DNA from: a virus
DNA length: 33,306 bases
Direction: 5' to 3' (one strand)
IMG/VR virus record: IMGVR_UViG_3300046009_009467
Location: 1-33,306 of that record
The position numbers and the translations under genes were made by a program. Shown here piece after piece: positions 1 through 9,451 of the stretch (its first letter is position 1; the number at the start of each line of letters is the position of its first letter). The notes under the pieces are model-generated. The model was not told where the DNA came from. It searched no databases and saw only the letters and a list, made by a program, of their open reading frames with translations.

Positions 1-1
1 T

Positions 2-94
2 AAAAATGTTAACATTATGAAGAGAGATTTATCTTATGAAGAATTTTATAATGTGTGCAAATTAGTGGTTGAAAATAAAAAAGAAAATATTTAA
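2..94 (+). CDS. 3' end of a truncated gene (partial)
   Basis: An open frame runs from the left edge to a TAA at 92-94 and ends in a Lys/Glu-rich tail (VVENKKENI). No stop occurs between the window edge and the in-frame ATG at 17, so this is either the last ~30 codons of a gene that begins outside the window or a 25-codon small ORF. It lies 12 bases before the next start, on the same strand, which fits an operon. No family is recognisable from so short a stretch. Confidence 0.45.
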   Translation, partial: KNVNIMKRDLSYEEFYNVCKLVVENKKENI

Positions 95-106
95 AAAATA
101 ATTAAA

Positions 107-325
107 ATGAATGTAGGGGCATCTAAAGATTGGGTACAACAATTATATGTTAGAGAGTTTGGACCTAAACTACAACAAACTGATTTCTATTACGATAAAC
201 AAGGTAGAATGGTTATGACAGAATCATATCATAAAAGACGAGGAAGATGTTGTGGAAATGGATGTTTACATTGTCCGTATGAACCAAAACATGAAAGAGG
301 AACAACTAAATTAGAAAATCACTGA
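107..325 (+). CDS. small Cys-rich DUF5522-like protein
   Basis: A 72-aa protein whose centre reads HKRRGRCCGNGCLHCPYEP (residues ~42-60). The CCGxGCxHCPY signature with a preceding Tyr-His and basic run is the hallmark of the DUF5522 family, short cysteine-rich proteins common on Bacteroidetes chromosomes and of unknown function. The four cysteines plus His could bind zinc or another metal (inference). The aromatic N-terminal half (YVREFG, DFYYD, MVMTESYH) also fits that family. There is no Shine-Dalgarno sequence; the leader is A-rich. The stop codon lies inside the stem of a strong terminator, so this closes a transcription unit upstream of the baseplate operon. Presence in a phage suggests acquisition from a host. 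Confidence 0.7.
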   Translation: MNVGASKDWVQQLYVREFGPKLQQTDFYYDKQGRMVMTESYHKRRGRCCGNGCLHCPYEPKHERGTTKLENH

Positions 326-344
326 GAAATCAGTGATTTTTTTT
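315..344 (+). terminator. Rho-independent terminator
   Basis: A perfect 10-bp inverted repeat, AAAATCACTG at 315-324 and CAGTGATTTT at 331-340, has a 6-base loop (AGAAAT) and leads into a T run to 344. It contains the stop codon of the DUF5522-like gene and separates it from the baseplate genes. Confidence 0.9.
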
Positions 345-357
345 ATTTATATAAAAT
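344..357 (+). promoter_or_regulatory. TATTTAT-type box, candidate promoter of the baseplate operon
   Basis: TATTTATATAAAAT lies directly after the terminator and 38 bases before the gp25-like start codon. A second, weaker copy (TATTTATG) occupies 370-377. This is one of a family of similar boxes found in most gaps between genes in this window. The promoter role is inferred from recurrence and position. Confidence 0.4.
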
Positions 358-381
358 ATCATAAGAATATATTTATGTTAT

Positions 382-846
382 ATGGCAGATGGAACGACAT
401 ATGGTATTGTATTCCCATTTAGAGATAGTACAAAGGGTACCTATTTTAAATTATCAGAATTAACTTCAGAAGAAATTAGAAGTAATCTTCTTCATTTAAT
501 TTTAACAAGAAAAGGTAGTAGGTATTATTTACCCGATTTTGGTACAAGAATATATGAGTTTATTTTTGAACCATTAGATGGACAAACATTTGAGTCTATA
601 AGATCTGAAATTGAAGAACAAGTGGAGAAATATATACCAAACGTAACAATAAATAATATTACAGTTGAGGCGTACACAGATAGTGAAGATGCTGCAGGGT
701 CGTTAAATACGGACTTGTTAAACACATTTGATATATATAAAATACCAGGTTTAGCGGTTCAAGAGTATACAGCAAAATTAAAAATTGACTACACTGATGA
801 TAGTAATGGGTTTGGGGCAAATCAATTTATAATAATAAACATTTAA
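382..846 (+). CDS. baseplate wedge protein, gp25/GPW family
   Basis: A 154-aa protein of the gp25-like family (PF04965), which forms the inner baseplate wedge next to the sheath in contractile tails. Visible hallmarks in order are GIVFPF (residues 8-13), LTRKGSR (41-47), PDFGT (51-55) and FEP (62-64), then an acidic helix with EIEEQVEKYIPNV and a C-terminal beta region. The family usually has about 130-150 residues, so this is full length. It sits four bases ahead of the gp6-like gene. T4 gp25 and gp6 interact directly in the wedge, so the adjacency supports both calls. The start ATG is the first in frame and has an AT-rich leader. Confidence 0.93.
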   Translation: MADGTTYGIVFPFRDSTKGTYFKLSELTSEEIRSNLLHLILTRKGSRYYLPDFGTRIYEFIFEPLDGQTFESIRSEIEEQVEKYIPNVTINNITVEAYTDSEDAAGSLNTDLLNTFDIYKIPGLAVQEYTAKLKIDYTDDSNGFGANQFIIINI

Positions 847-849
847 AAA

Positions 850-2685
850 ATGGCAAAAAAAATATCATATACTGAAAGGGAATTTGTTGGATTAAGACAA
901 GATTTAATTAATTTTACTCAGCAGTACTATCCAGAATTAGTACAAAATTTTAACGATGCTTCAATATTTTCGGTATTGATGGATTTAAATGCCGCCATTG
1001 GGGATAACCTACATTATCATATAGATAGAAGCATCCAAGAAACGGTATTACAATATGCCCAGCAAAGATCTTCAATATATAATATAGCAAGAACGTATGG
1101 TTTAAAAATACCGGGTTATAGACCTTCGGTAACTATTTTAAATCTTTCTATTACTGTTCCGGTATATAATGATTCGGATGATACAAGATATTTGGGGGTG
1201 TTAAGAGCGGGATCTCAGTTTTTTGGTGCAGGGACTGTATTTGAAAACCTTTATGATATTGATTTTTCTTCTGAATATAGTGCGTTAGGGTTTCAAAATA
1301 GAACAAAAATACCCCTTAAAAATTCATCCAATACTACATATGCATATACCATAACGAAACAAGAAGTGGTAGTAAATGGAACTACAAAAATATTTAAAAA
1401 ACCAATAAACCCTGCAGATGTAGTTCCGTTTTACAATGTATTTTTACCGGAAAGAAATGTTTTAAGTGTTACGTCAATAATACAAAAAGATGGGACTAAT
1501 TACTCAACAGTTCCGAATTATGGTGAGTTTATTACGTCAACGAACAAATGGTATGAGGTTGATGCTTTAGCACAGGATACTATATTTGTTGAAGATCCGA
1601 CAAAACCTATTGATTCTACGGGAGTAAAAACAGGTAGGTATATAAAAACGGACACACGTTTTATTACTGAATATACACCGGAAGGGTTTTTAAAAGTTCA
1701 ATTTGGTGGAGGAACAACTACACCAAATGAGCAATTAAAAGAGTTTACTAAAGTTGGTATCCCATTAAGTGTGCAAAATTTTCAAAATAACATTGGACTT
1801 GGATTAACCGTAAACCCAAATACTACTATTTTTATACAATATAGAGTTGGCGGTGGATTAGCATCTAATGTTGGTGTTGGGGCAATAAACCAAGTTGGTA
1901 CTATTGATTTTTCTGTAAATGGTCCGTCTAACACTGAAAATCAAAAAGTAATACAATCATTATCTGTCACAAATGTTACCGCAGCAATTGGTGGGTCAAA
2001 TCCGCCGACCGTTGAAGAAGTACGTAATATGGTATCATTTAACTTTGCGGCACAAAAAAGAGCGGTCACTTTAAATGATTATAAATCAATTATAGATACG
2101 ATGCCTGGTAAATTTGGTGCTCCATCTAAAGTTGCGATATCTGAAAAGGATAATAAAATTGCGGTTAAAGTTTTATCATTAGACACAAATAAAAAATTAA
2201 CACAAACCGTTTCTAATAATTTAATTAGTAATATTGCGATATACCTCTCAAATTATAGAATGATAAATGATTATGTATCGGTTGAGGTTGCAAAAGTCAT
2301 TGACTTGGAATTTGAATTTTCTGTTGTATTGGAGGGTGGGGTAAATCAAGGACAAGTAATAACTCAAATAATAAATTCTGTTTCAGATTATATGCAACCT
2401 AACAATAGAGAAATGGGGCAGAACCTAAATGTTTCTGACATCAGACGATTAGTTCAGGATGTTTCCGGGGTATTGACACTTGCAAATTTAAACATATATA
2501 ATAAAGTCGGTGGTCAGTACTCGTCATCAGAAACATCCCAAAGATACATTGATCCTGAAACAAAACAAATAGAAATCATAGACGAGACAATATTTGCGGA
2601 ACCCGATCAAATTTATCAAATAAGGTTTGATAATGTTGATATTAAAGTAAGGGTTAAAAATCTAAATACTGTAGACTTCTCCTAA
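850..2685 (+). CDS. baseplate wedge protein, gp6-like (baseplate J superfamily)
   Basis: A 611-aa protein resembling T4 gp6 (660 aa), the dimeric wedge subunit that forms the inner iris of the baseplate. The N-terminal segment (residues ~15-85) has the typical layout: YPEL, then a short loop, then IGDNLHYHIDRS and QQRSSIYNIARTYGLKIPGY. The middle has VEEVRNMVSFNFAAQKRAVT followed by LNDYKSIIDTMP (residues ~390-420), matching the conserved core of gp6/J proteins. The C-terminal part (NREMGQNLNVSDIRRLVQ...) matches the family's final domain. Starts three bases after the gp25-like stop. It would work with gp25 in wedge assembly. Very unlikely to be anything but a baseplate J/gp6 homologue. Confidence 0.9.
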   Translation: MAKKISYTEREFVGLRQDLINFTQQYYPELVQNFNDASIFSVLMDLNAAIGDNLHYHIDRSIQETVLQYAQQRSSIYNIARTYGLKIPGYRPSVTILNLSITVPVYNDSDDTRYLGVLRAGSQFFGAGTVFENLYDIDFSSEYSALGFQNRTKIPLKNSSNTTYAYTITKQEVVVNGTTKIFKKPINPADVVPFYNVFLPERNVLSVTSIIQKDGTNYSTVPNYGEFITSTNKWYEVDALAQDTIFVEDPTKPIDSTGVKTGRYIKTDTRFITEYTPEGFLKVQFGGGTTTPNEQLKEFTKVGIPLSVQNFQNNIGLGLTVNPNTTIFIQYRVGGGLASNVGVGAINQVGTIDFSVNGPSNTENQKVIQSLSVTNVTAAIGGSNPPTVEEVRNMVSFNFAAQKRAVTLNDYKSIIDTMPGKFGAPSKVAISEKDNKIAVKVLSLDTNKKLTQTVSNNLISNIAIYLSNYRMINDYVSVEVAKVIDLEFEFSVVLEGGVNQGQVITQIINSVSDYMQPNNREMGQNLNVSDIRRLVQDVSGVLTLANLNIYNKVGGQYSSSETSQRYIDPETKQIEIIDETIFAEPDQIYQIRFDNVDIKVRVKNLNTVDFS

Positions 2686-2708
2686 CTATCTTTATTTTGG
2701 ATTAATAT

Positions 2709-2750
2709 TATTTATCTTTAAAAATAGGATCATAACTATTTATTTTAAAA
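2709..2750 (+). promoter_or_regulatory. two TATTTAT-type boxes in the gap before the 1658-aa gene
   Basis: The 71-base gap after the gp6-like gene holds TATTTATC at 2709-2716 and TATTTATTTTAAAA at 2737-2750. The second starts 20 bases before the ATG at 2757. No hairpin terminator is obvious in the gap, so transcripts may also read through from upstream. Confidence 0.4.
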
Positions 2751-2756
2751 GATTTA

Positions 2757-5700
2757 ATGAGCAAAAGTTATAGGCTTAGAACCAAACCGGGAATAGACCA
2801 AAATATTAGAATAAACATAAATCAAGATTTTGATTTTCTTGAAATTTTGTCTTTAAAATTAAGGCAAGAAGACGTTTACACAAGATTTTGTGCGGATTAT
2901 GGGGTTGTTGCTGGTAGAGTTGTGGCTAATGGAGGTTTTGGTATACCTAATGCGAACGTATCTATCTTTGTGCCTTTAAGTGATATTGATGAAAATGATC
3001 CCGTAATATCCACTTTATATCCTTATAAATTTTTAGATCAAAAAAACGAAGATGGATATAGATATAATCTTCTTCCATATGTTAGTGAATATAACGGACA
3101 CACACCAACAGGGACATTTCCATCAAGAGAAGATGTTTTAACACGTAAGGAGGTTTTAGAATTATACGAAAAATATTATAAATACACCGTTAAAACAAAT
3201 GATAGTGGTGATTTTATGATTGTTGGTGTACCATTAGGGAATCAAAAAATTGTAATAGATTTAGACCTTTCAAATATGGGTTGTTTTTCTTTAAGACCTG
3301 CAGATTTAGTTAGAATGGGTAGAGGCGTATCTGAACAATTTGACGGGCAAAGATTTAAATCCTCTTCTGATTTAGGATCATTACCACAACTTTTTAACAC
3401 TGCAAAAGATATTGACGTGACTTCATTTTGGGGTGAAGAAGATATTTGTACTGTTGGAATTACAAGGGTGGATTTTGATCTAAGAGACTACAATATTGAT
3501 ATTAAACCTCAGGCAACATTTATGGGGTCAATCTTTTCAACTTCGGATGAAGATTATTTAAAAACTAATTGTAAGCCTAAAAAAGATTCCGGTAATTTAT
3601 GTGATTTAGTTGCAGGTCCTGGTAGGATTTTAGCGATTAGACAAACTAAAGATTATGATATTGATGGGAGACCCGTTTTAGAGCAATACAATTTAGAAAA
3701 CGGAGGAAATGTAATTGACGAAAATGGGGCGTGGTTAGTAGAAGTACCAATGAACCTTGATTACGTGGTGACAAATGAATTCGGAGATCAAGTTTTATCA
3801 AATGATCCGTCCGTTGGAATACCAACAAAAGGGAAATATAGATTTAGAATACAATACCAAAATGAAGATGGTTTAAATAATGATATATTAAGGGCTGATT
3901 ATTTAGTGCCTAATGTAAAAGAATGGGGATGGACTGGAATTAATCCTCCTGTTGGGTCTACAGAACAATTAAAATCCTATGCGTTTAGTTTAGATTGGAA
4001 TGATTATGGGGACACTACGACCGCTAATGGTATACAAATGATAAATGAGGCGATAAAGTGTGAAGATAGGTTTTATGAGTTTAATTATAATAAAGTTTAT
4101 ACTATTGCAAATTTCTTTGATAGATGGAAATGGGGGTATAATAGAAGTAGACATTTAGGGATTAAAGAGATCACCGATAGAAGTTGTTCAACCACAAATA
4201 ATCGTTTTCCGGTAAATGATGGGGTTAGGAACTTTGATTTTATATTTTTCCTTTTTAATTTATTGGTAACTATTTTTACACTAGTTTTTGTTGCATTAAT
4301 ACCTATTTTACACGTACTAGCCCTTATTTGGCCGGTGCTTAAATGGGTTATTGCAATAGCATTACCTGCATATTTTATATACATCGCCACAAATTATGCT
4401 GTTTCTGCGGTCGTTGCTGCACCTGCGTGGGGACTCACTATACTTTTTGCTATAGTTGCTGGAGTATTAGGGGTGGCCGCTGGCGTTTTTATTAGTAAAG
4501 TTTCTCCGTTTTTAATTAAATTTAATTTTAAAGGACTATCATTACCAATGATGTCATATCCTGATTGTGAATCATGTCCTTGTGATATTCCGGATTTGGA
4601 ATTGGATGAGGTGACAGGGGGGTTGTTTGGGGGTAATGGTAGTAATCAACAAACTAAAATTGGCAAATATACTATAAATTCTAGAACGAGTGGGAGTATT
4701 TTATCAGACACAAACTCTAATATATTTTGGGGTGGTGTGCCTAATAATAGTTTATGTAATGTAGATGATAGTGATAATCAAGTATTAGAAGGTGGTTATC
4801 CTACTTATTTTTGTTATATTGATCCGGATAGTTATGGAGGAAGTACTAATAAACAAAATAATAAATATCAAGCAGATAGTTATGGTATACGTTATGGGAT
4901 AGCGGGTTATCCGACACCTCCAGAGATTGGTATGCCTGTCGTCACTAAATTTTCTAACAAAAAATATATTCCAAATACGGACATCACTTATTCTCAGTCA
5001 TTAAATTTAGCCAATTTAAGAGTTAGATATTTTGATAGTAGTGCACCGAATAGAATTAAAACAACAATAAATGCAACTAATCCACCTGTTTTTGATAATG
5101 TTTTAATATTGATGGTGGATCCTAATACGTACTCAACAATACCTGCAGGGACACTATTAAGTTTTACTAATCCAAATTCAGTTATAGACACTAACCTTAC
5201 AGGGGCAACAAATGAAAATCAGTTTGGGTCTAATGCGGTGACAGGAACGTCATTTACCTCACTTACCTCAACCAATATAACATATATTGATCCTGTAACT
5301 TTAAACCCTCAGAGTGTTAACGTTTTTATATCAGGAAATACTACAGAAAAAGAGTACAAGTTTAAAACAGGTATTGAATATTTTCAAGTGGTCACTGGTA
5401 TGACAATGTATGATGCGGATTTAATCACTTCAGGGATTAAAATAAGTACTAACCCTGACCCTGCAACTCATTACGACACTACGTCACTTTTAAGAAAATA
5501 TATATTAAATAAATTACAGAATATAACATATGAAGATAATTCTAATGTGGGTGATAGTGGAGATATAAGGACAGAATTAATTAACCCATTAACTGTAAAT
5601 GGGGATAGTTGGCAAAACCAAGAACTGATTTTTTTGGTTAGGGGTGTTGACCCTTTTAGTGATAAACAAAACATTGAGTATGATTTGTCATTGATTTTTG

Positions 5701-7733
5701 GTTATGGACTTGGATCTGGACCTAAAGTAAGTGGTGAATATTATCTTAATATTCCAATACAATCTAATTCAGGTTCAGGGACTTGGTATAATGATAAAAA
5801 AACACCTGAACCGCACAATTTACCTTATAGTACGTCGAAGTTGTATCATAGACCATTTAATTTTCAAGTTGATGGTACACAATTTAGTTCTGTTACCTCA
5901 TCATCTATTAGATATTATTCATCTTTAGATAGATCAATACCGGCTTCGTATACACCTAATGGAGGTAATACTATTGGGTTTTACACTGCCGGATTATCCA
6001 TAAATGATAATGGAAGTACTAACCAAAAAATAAGATTTTATTCTTCATCATATCAGGGAATAGTTGAGGGAGGTGCTTTGATGGCAAGTACCCAACCAAC
6101 ACCAACAACAATTAATGCCCTTAGTAATTATAATGGTAGGATATATAGTCCAGCATATCACTTAACAGGGTCTTTAAGTGTTACAATACCATCGGGAGCA
6201 AACCCTAAATTGGTTTTAAGATCGGACAGGTTGCCAACATCAGATAAAACACAATCTTACGGGTCTATGTCTATGTTGTTACATCAAAATGATAATTTTG
6301 CAGTGTATTCATATAGTGATGGATTTGCAATGTCGGTATTTTTAATACAACCAACAGACACATCTAATAATTCCCAAGATTTTGGAGGAGATGTACCAGG
6401 GCAAACAAGTAACGTACTTTCAACGTTTGATTGTGAGGGTATGGTTCCATTAAAATGTTATGAAATTGATCCGGTTACCAATAGTTTTACAGTTGAGACT
6501 CCTTGTCCTGATAATGAAGAACCTGTCAGGGTAAAGTCAGGGTGTTATTTGTTTATACAAAAACCATATGTATCCGGAATAGTCAAGGACTTTGAAAATT
6601 TTGCAGAATGGAAAGCTAGATTTAGAATGATGTTTGGTGCGTGTAGGGGGGTTTTTTCACACGTATTCCAAAACAATTGGATTAATGGGTCGTTATATAT
6701 GTTTTCATTTAAAAAACAAACAACGTATAGTGTAATAGGACAACCTAAAAAATACAAATATTGTGGTACATATGAGAGTACTATAAGACCGGGGCAAGGG
6801 CCGATATTTTATACTTCAGGAAGTACAAACTCATTCTTTTACCGATCAACACCTTATAACGGGATAAACTTTGTTGGGCAAACACCGTTACAAGGATCAT
6901 ATTTAAACCCAACGCCACAACCTGTTGATTTTGGGGGAACCAACGATAAAAACATATTGTTCCCAACCACTATTATGGATTTAGGTCCTAGAGATGAGTT
7001 TACAAAAGAAATATGTTTTAACCCTCAATTTGAAGGATATTTAGTTGATACTGTTAGATCTACCTCATATAATGATACGTCTGATCTTTTACAGCTATTT
7101 ATTGTTTCTCGTTTAATGAACACCGGATTTTTAAGTGAAATTATTGGTTATGGTGATGCGTCTATAAATGGATTATTTTCTAGGACTGAAGATAGAATGG
7201 ATGGTGATGTGGTACAAATGTTTAGTATTAATTCTGAGTATGGTGTGAATGGTTTCAGTGAAGATGAATATGATGGTGTTGGTGATATTTATATTGCAAC
7301 AACAGGTCCGGCGACTATGGGTGTTTTCTTTTCATCAACAACAGCAAATAGACAATTATTATCACCTGGAAAAACAAGTTATACGACGTTTGGTTATCCT
7401 AAAACACAAGTTGTTCCTATGTATAAATGGGAGAGCAAAACTCAAAACACTATTTTTGGAAGTGATAAAAATGATTGGTATACACAAGGTCCTTTTTATA
7501 AACAACCATACCAATCTATGGATTTTACGCAAACAGATTATTTTAAACCAGGAAATGGAGAAAAATTAGGATACATTTATAGTAGAGATTCTTTATTGAA
7601 TATTAGCACAGGATGGCCAAATGGTCAAAATACGAGATATGTGGTTGGTGCCCCTTATCATTTTTATTTTGGATTAAAAAAAGGACAAAGTGCGGTAAAT
7701 AGGTACATAACTAAATATATTTTTAATCAGTAG
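2757..7733 (+). CDS. giant tail/baseplate structural protein with central membrane-like block
   Basis: A 1658-aa protein, the largest in the window. Residues ~45-180 look like a carboxypeptidase-regulatory/Cna-B-type beta sandwich: GRVVANGGFGIPNANVSIFVP early, then YTVKTNDSGDFMIVGVPLGN after an inserted loop. Residues ~493-580 are almost entirely hydrophobic (FIFFLFNLLVTIFTLVFVAL, then further blocks with WPVLKWVIAIALPAYFIYI and VVAAPAWGLTILFAIVAGV) and would be scored as about three transmembrane helices. A Cys cluster follows (DCESCPCD, ~603-610). The remaining ~1050 residues are Gly/Ser/Thr/Asn-rich and beta-like, typical of virion proteins. Its place right after the wedge genes makes a baseplate or tail-tip role likely, but no specific T4 counterpart is recognised. 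The membrane block could be used at host-membrane contact (inference). Confidence 0.6.
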   Translation: MSKSYRLRTKPGIDQNIRININQDFDFLEILSLKLRQEDVYTRFCADYGVVAGRVVANGGFGIPNANVSIFVPLSDIDENDPVISTLYPYKFLDQKNEDGYRYNLLPYVSEYNGHTPTGTFPSREDVLTRKEVLELYEKYYKYTVKTNDSGDFMIVGVPLGNQKIVIDLDLSNMGCFSLRPADLVRMGRGVSEQFDGQRFKSSSDLGSLPQLFNTAKDIDVTSFWGEEDICTVGITRVDFDLRDYNIDIKPQATFMGSIFSTSDEDYLKTNCKPKKDSGNLCDLVAGPGRILAIRQTKDYDIDGRPVLEQYNLENGGNVIDENGAWLVEVPMNLDYVVTNEFGDQVLSNDPSVGIPTKGKYRFRIQYQNEDGLNNDILRADYLVPNVKEWGWTGINPPVGSTEQLKSYAFSLDWNDYGDTTTANGIQMINEAIKCEDRFYEFNYNKVYTIANFFDRWKWGYNRSRHLGIKEITDRSCSTTNNRFPVNDGVRNFDFIFFLFNLLVTIFTLVFVALIPILHVLALIWPVLKWVIAIALPAYFIYIATNYAVSAVVAAPAWGLTILFAIVAGVLGVAAGVFISKVSPFLIKFNFKGLSLPMMSYPDCESCPCDIPDLELDEVTGGLFGGNGSNQQTKIGKYTINSRTSGSILSDTNSNIFWGGVPNNSLCNVDDSDNQVLEGGYPTYFCYIDPDSYGGSTNKQNNKYQADSYGIRYGIAGYPTPPEIGMPVVTKFSNKKYIPNTDITYSQSLNLANLRVRYFDSSAPNRIKTTINATNPPVFDNVLILMVDPNTYSTIPAGTLLSFTNPNSVIDTNLTGATNENQFGSNAVTGTSFTSLTSTNITYIDPVTLNPQSVNVFISGNTTEKEYKFKTGIEYFQVVTGMTMYDADLITSGIKISTNPDPATHYDTTSLLRKYILNKLQNITYEDNSNVGDSGDIRTELINPLTVNGDSWQNQELIFLVRGVDPFSDKQNIEYDLSLIFGYGLGSGPKVSGEYYLNIPIQSNSGSGTWYNDKKTPEPHNLPYSTSKLYHRPFNFQVDGTQFSSVTSSSIRYYSSLDRSIPASYTPNGGNTIGFYTAGLSINDNGSTNQKIRFYSSSYQGIVEGGALMASTQPTPTTINALSNYNGRIYSPAYHLTGSLSVTIPSGANPKLVLRSDRLPTSDKTQSYGSMSMLLHQNDNFAVYSYSDGFAMSVFLIQPTDTSNNSQDFGGDVPGQTSNVLSTFDCEGMVPLKCYEIDPVTNSFTVETPCPDNEEPVRVKSGCYLFIQKPYVSGIVKDFENFAEWKARFRMMFGACRGVFSHVFQNNWINGSLYMFSFKKQTTYSVIGQPKKYKYCGTYESTIRPGQGPIFYTSGSTNSFFYRSTPYNGINFVGQTPLQGSYLNPTPQPVDFGGTNDKNILFPTTIMDLGPRDEFTKEICFNPQFEGYLVDTVRSTSYNDTSDLLQLFIVSRLMNTGFLSEIIGYGDASINGLFSRTEDRMDGDVVQMFSINSEYGVNGFSEDEYDGVGDIYIATTGPATMGVFFSSTTANRQLLSPGKTSYTTFGYPKTQVVPMYKWESKTQNTIFGSDKNDWYTQGPFYKQPYQSMDFTQTDYFKPGNGEKLGYIYSRDSLLNISTGWPNGQNTRYVVGAPYHFYFGLKKGQSAVNRYITKYIFNQ

Positions 7734-7735
7734 TA

Positions 7736-9451
7736 ATGAGTCAAGAAAGTGAAATAAGAATTGTTTTAGGATCAAAAAGAAATGCTGTCACATCAAATAA
7801 AGATGTGCAAATTCAAGTACCTTTATTTGGTGATAGAAATTCATATACTGAAAATGATAGAAATATTCTTATAAATTTACAAGAAAGATTTAATGAAGAA
7901 AGACAAAAAAGTGATACTTTTAGACTATCAGGTAAAATTATAAACATATTTGATAATACGTTAAGTGGAAAAACTGATTACGTCCCGTTTAAAAATAACT
8001 TGTATTATTTAAACCCTGAAGAATCTATAACAACAAATGTTTGGAAAGGTTATCCACAGTATAGTGAGTTTACTTTTGGTAGAACAGAAGGGATTCAAGG
8101 TCATATACCATTTGTGGCAAAAAGTGCAAACACATATAATTGGACTGTTTATGCGTCGTATGCGTATTCTAGTAGTACTGCTCAAACAATGTCATATACA
8201 GATGAAATTAGAGGAGTGACTATAAATAATTTTTTATGCTCTGATGGTATTCCTTTTGTGATGAAAAAAGGTAAATACAATGGTAAAAATGTAGTATATG
8301 TTTATTGTGGTGCTAATCATAATTTAAATGAGGGTGAATGGGTTGAGTTGTCAACACCTATAAATGGTAAAAAAGTATTTAAAGTACTTGGGTTAGGTGA
8401 CGGATCTTATGAGTCTGAAGAAAAAGTTTTTTATTTTTTTAATTTAAAGTTTTTAAATACTGAAGTGTTTGATGGAAAAAATGGGACACTTAAAAGAGTG
8501 ATTAATATACAAAATAGTGGGGAAACAAAATCTAGATATTATGTTAGATTACATAAAATTTTAACAAACGTTAATGATGTAAACATTAAAAAAATTGCAT
8601 TTGAAAACAACCCATTCGGAGTAAAAAAGAAATTAGAATATTCGGGATTAACCCCAAATCAGATACAAAGAGTTTCAATCAAAGAGGATTCTCAATCCTT
8701 TTCTTTTAGTTTTGATAAAGATATACATATTAATACATTAGTTGACAATAATGGAAAACCAGTTACTGAACTATTTGTAACCGTATTAAACAAAGGTTAT
8801 ATGGGTTGGTTCAATAATCCTGGCATTCATCAAACGGCAATTGACATTGGGTGGGGATTTAATTTTTTAAAAAATAGTATAGATAATTGGTGGAACAGAA
8901 CATCGGTGGTTAATAAAGATAATAGTATTTTAAATGGTAATTACCAGTATAATGGTGAAACTTTTTATTATAATAAAGATTTAAAAATAGGTAATGTTAT
9001 TAAAGGCGATTTTTGTGAATATAACGATATTGAACAAAAAGAATATGTAATATCAAAACTATATCATAAATATTCGTTTAATCGACAGTTATTTTTAGAT
9101 AATTCAACAAGGGCATTACCTGCGGGATATTGTTACATACCTCATCATTCTATACCGGTAAGAGTTTTTAGTGATTATATAGAAAGTTTTTCACAAGGTA
9201 ATTCTTCTGGGTTACCTATTGTCGGATTACCAAATTATGCGTGGTATTCAGAATATGAAAATAATTGGTTTTGGAGAGATATATATGATTATGGTTTTGT
9301 GGATCCTGAAAACAGAGGACTTGATATACCATTTACCAATGGTGCTCATTACTCGTTTAAATTAATAACTTTTTTACAAACACCAATAAAACGAACAACA
9401 TACGTTGAAACCACACAAATAAACGGAGCTATTTTTGACAATTGTGAGTAG
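7736..9451 (+). CDS. putative baseplate/tail structural protein (571 aa)
   Basis: Not recognised. The N-terminal ~60 residues are charged with a short helical stretch (NILINLQERFNEERQ); the rest is rich in Tyr, Phe, Asn, Gly and beta-like, as in virion proteins. There is no signal peptide or membrane segment. Aromatic stretches such as YAWYSEYENNWFWRDIYDYG (residues ~500-519) could be interaction or sugar-binding surfaces, though this is speculative. It starts two bases after the stop of the 1658-aa gene and overlaps the next gene slightly, so it belongs to the same translationally packed structural operon. Confidence 0.5.
   Translation: MSQESEIRIVLGSKRNAVTSNKDVQIQVPLFGDRNSYTENDRNILINLQERFNEERQKSDTFRLSGKIINIFDNTLSGKTDYVPFKNNLYYLNPEESITTNVWKGYPQYSEFTFGRTEGIQGHIPFVAKSANTYNWTVYASYAYSSSTAQTMSYTDEIRGVTINNFLCSDGIPFVMKKGKYNGKNVVYVYCGANHNLNEGEWVELSTPINGKKVFKVLGLGDGSYESEEKVFYFFNLKFLNTEVFDGKNGTLKRVINIQNSGETKSRYYVRLHKILTNVNDVNIKKIAFENNPFGVKKKLEYSGLTPNQIQRVSIKEDSQSFSFSFDKDIHINTLVDNNGKPVTELFVTVLNKGYMGWFNNPGIHQTAIDIGWGFNFLKNSIDNWWNRTSVVNKDNSILNGNYQYNGETFYYNKDLKIGNVIKGDFCEYNDIEQKEYVISKLYHKYSFNRQLFLDNSTRALPAGYCYIPHHSIPVRVFSDYIESFSQGNSSGLPIVGLPNYAWYSEYENNWFWRDIYDYGFVDPENRGLDIPFTNGAHYSFKLITFLQTPIKRTTYVETTQINGAIFDNCE

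Noticed and set aside
2686-2756. Terminator in the gap after the gp6-like gene
   Set aside because: I found no stable inverted repeat followed by a T run there.
4097-4390. 97-codon minus-strand open frame
   Set aside because: It is the complement of part of the hydrophobic block of the 1658-aa gene, with no independent support.
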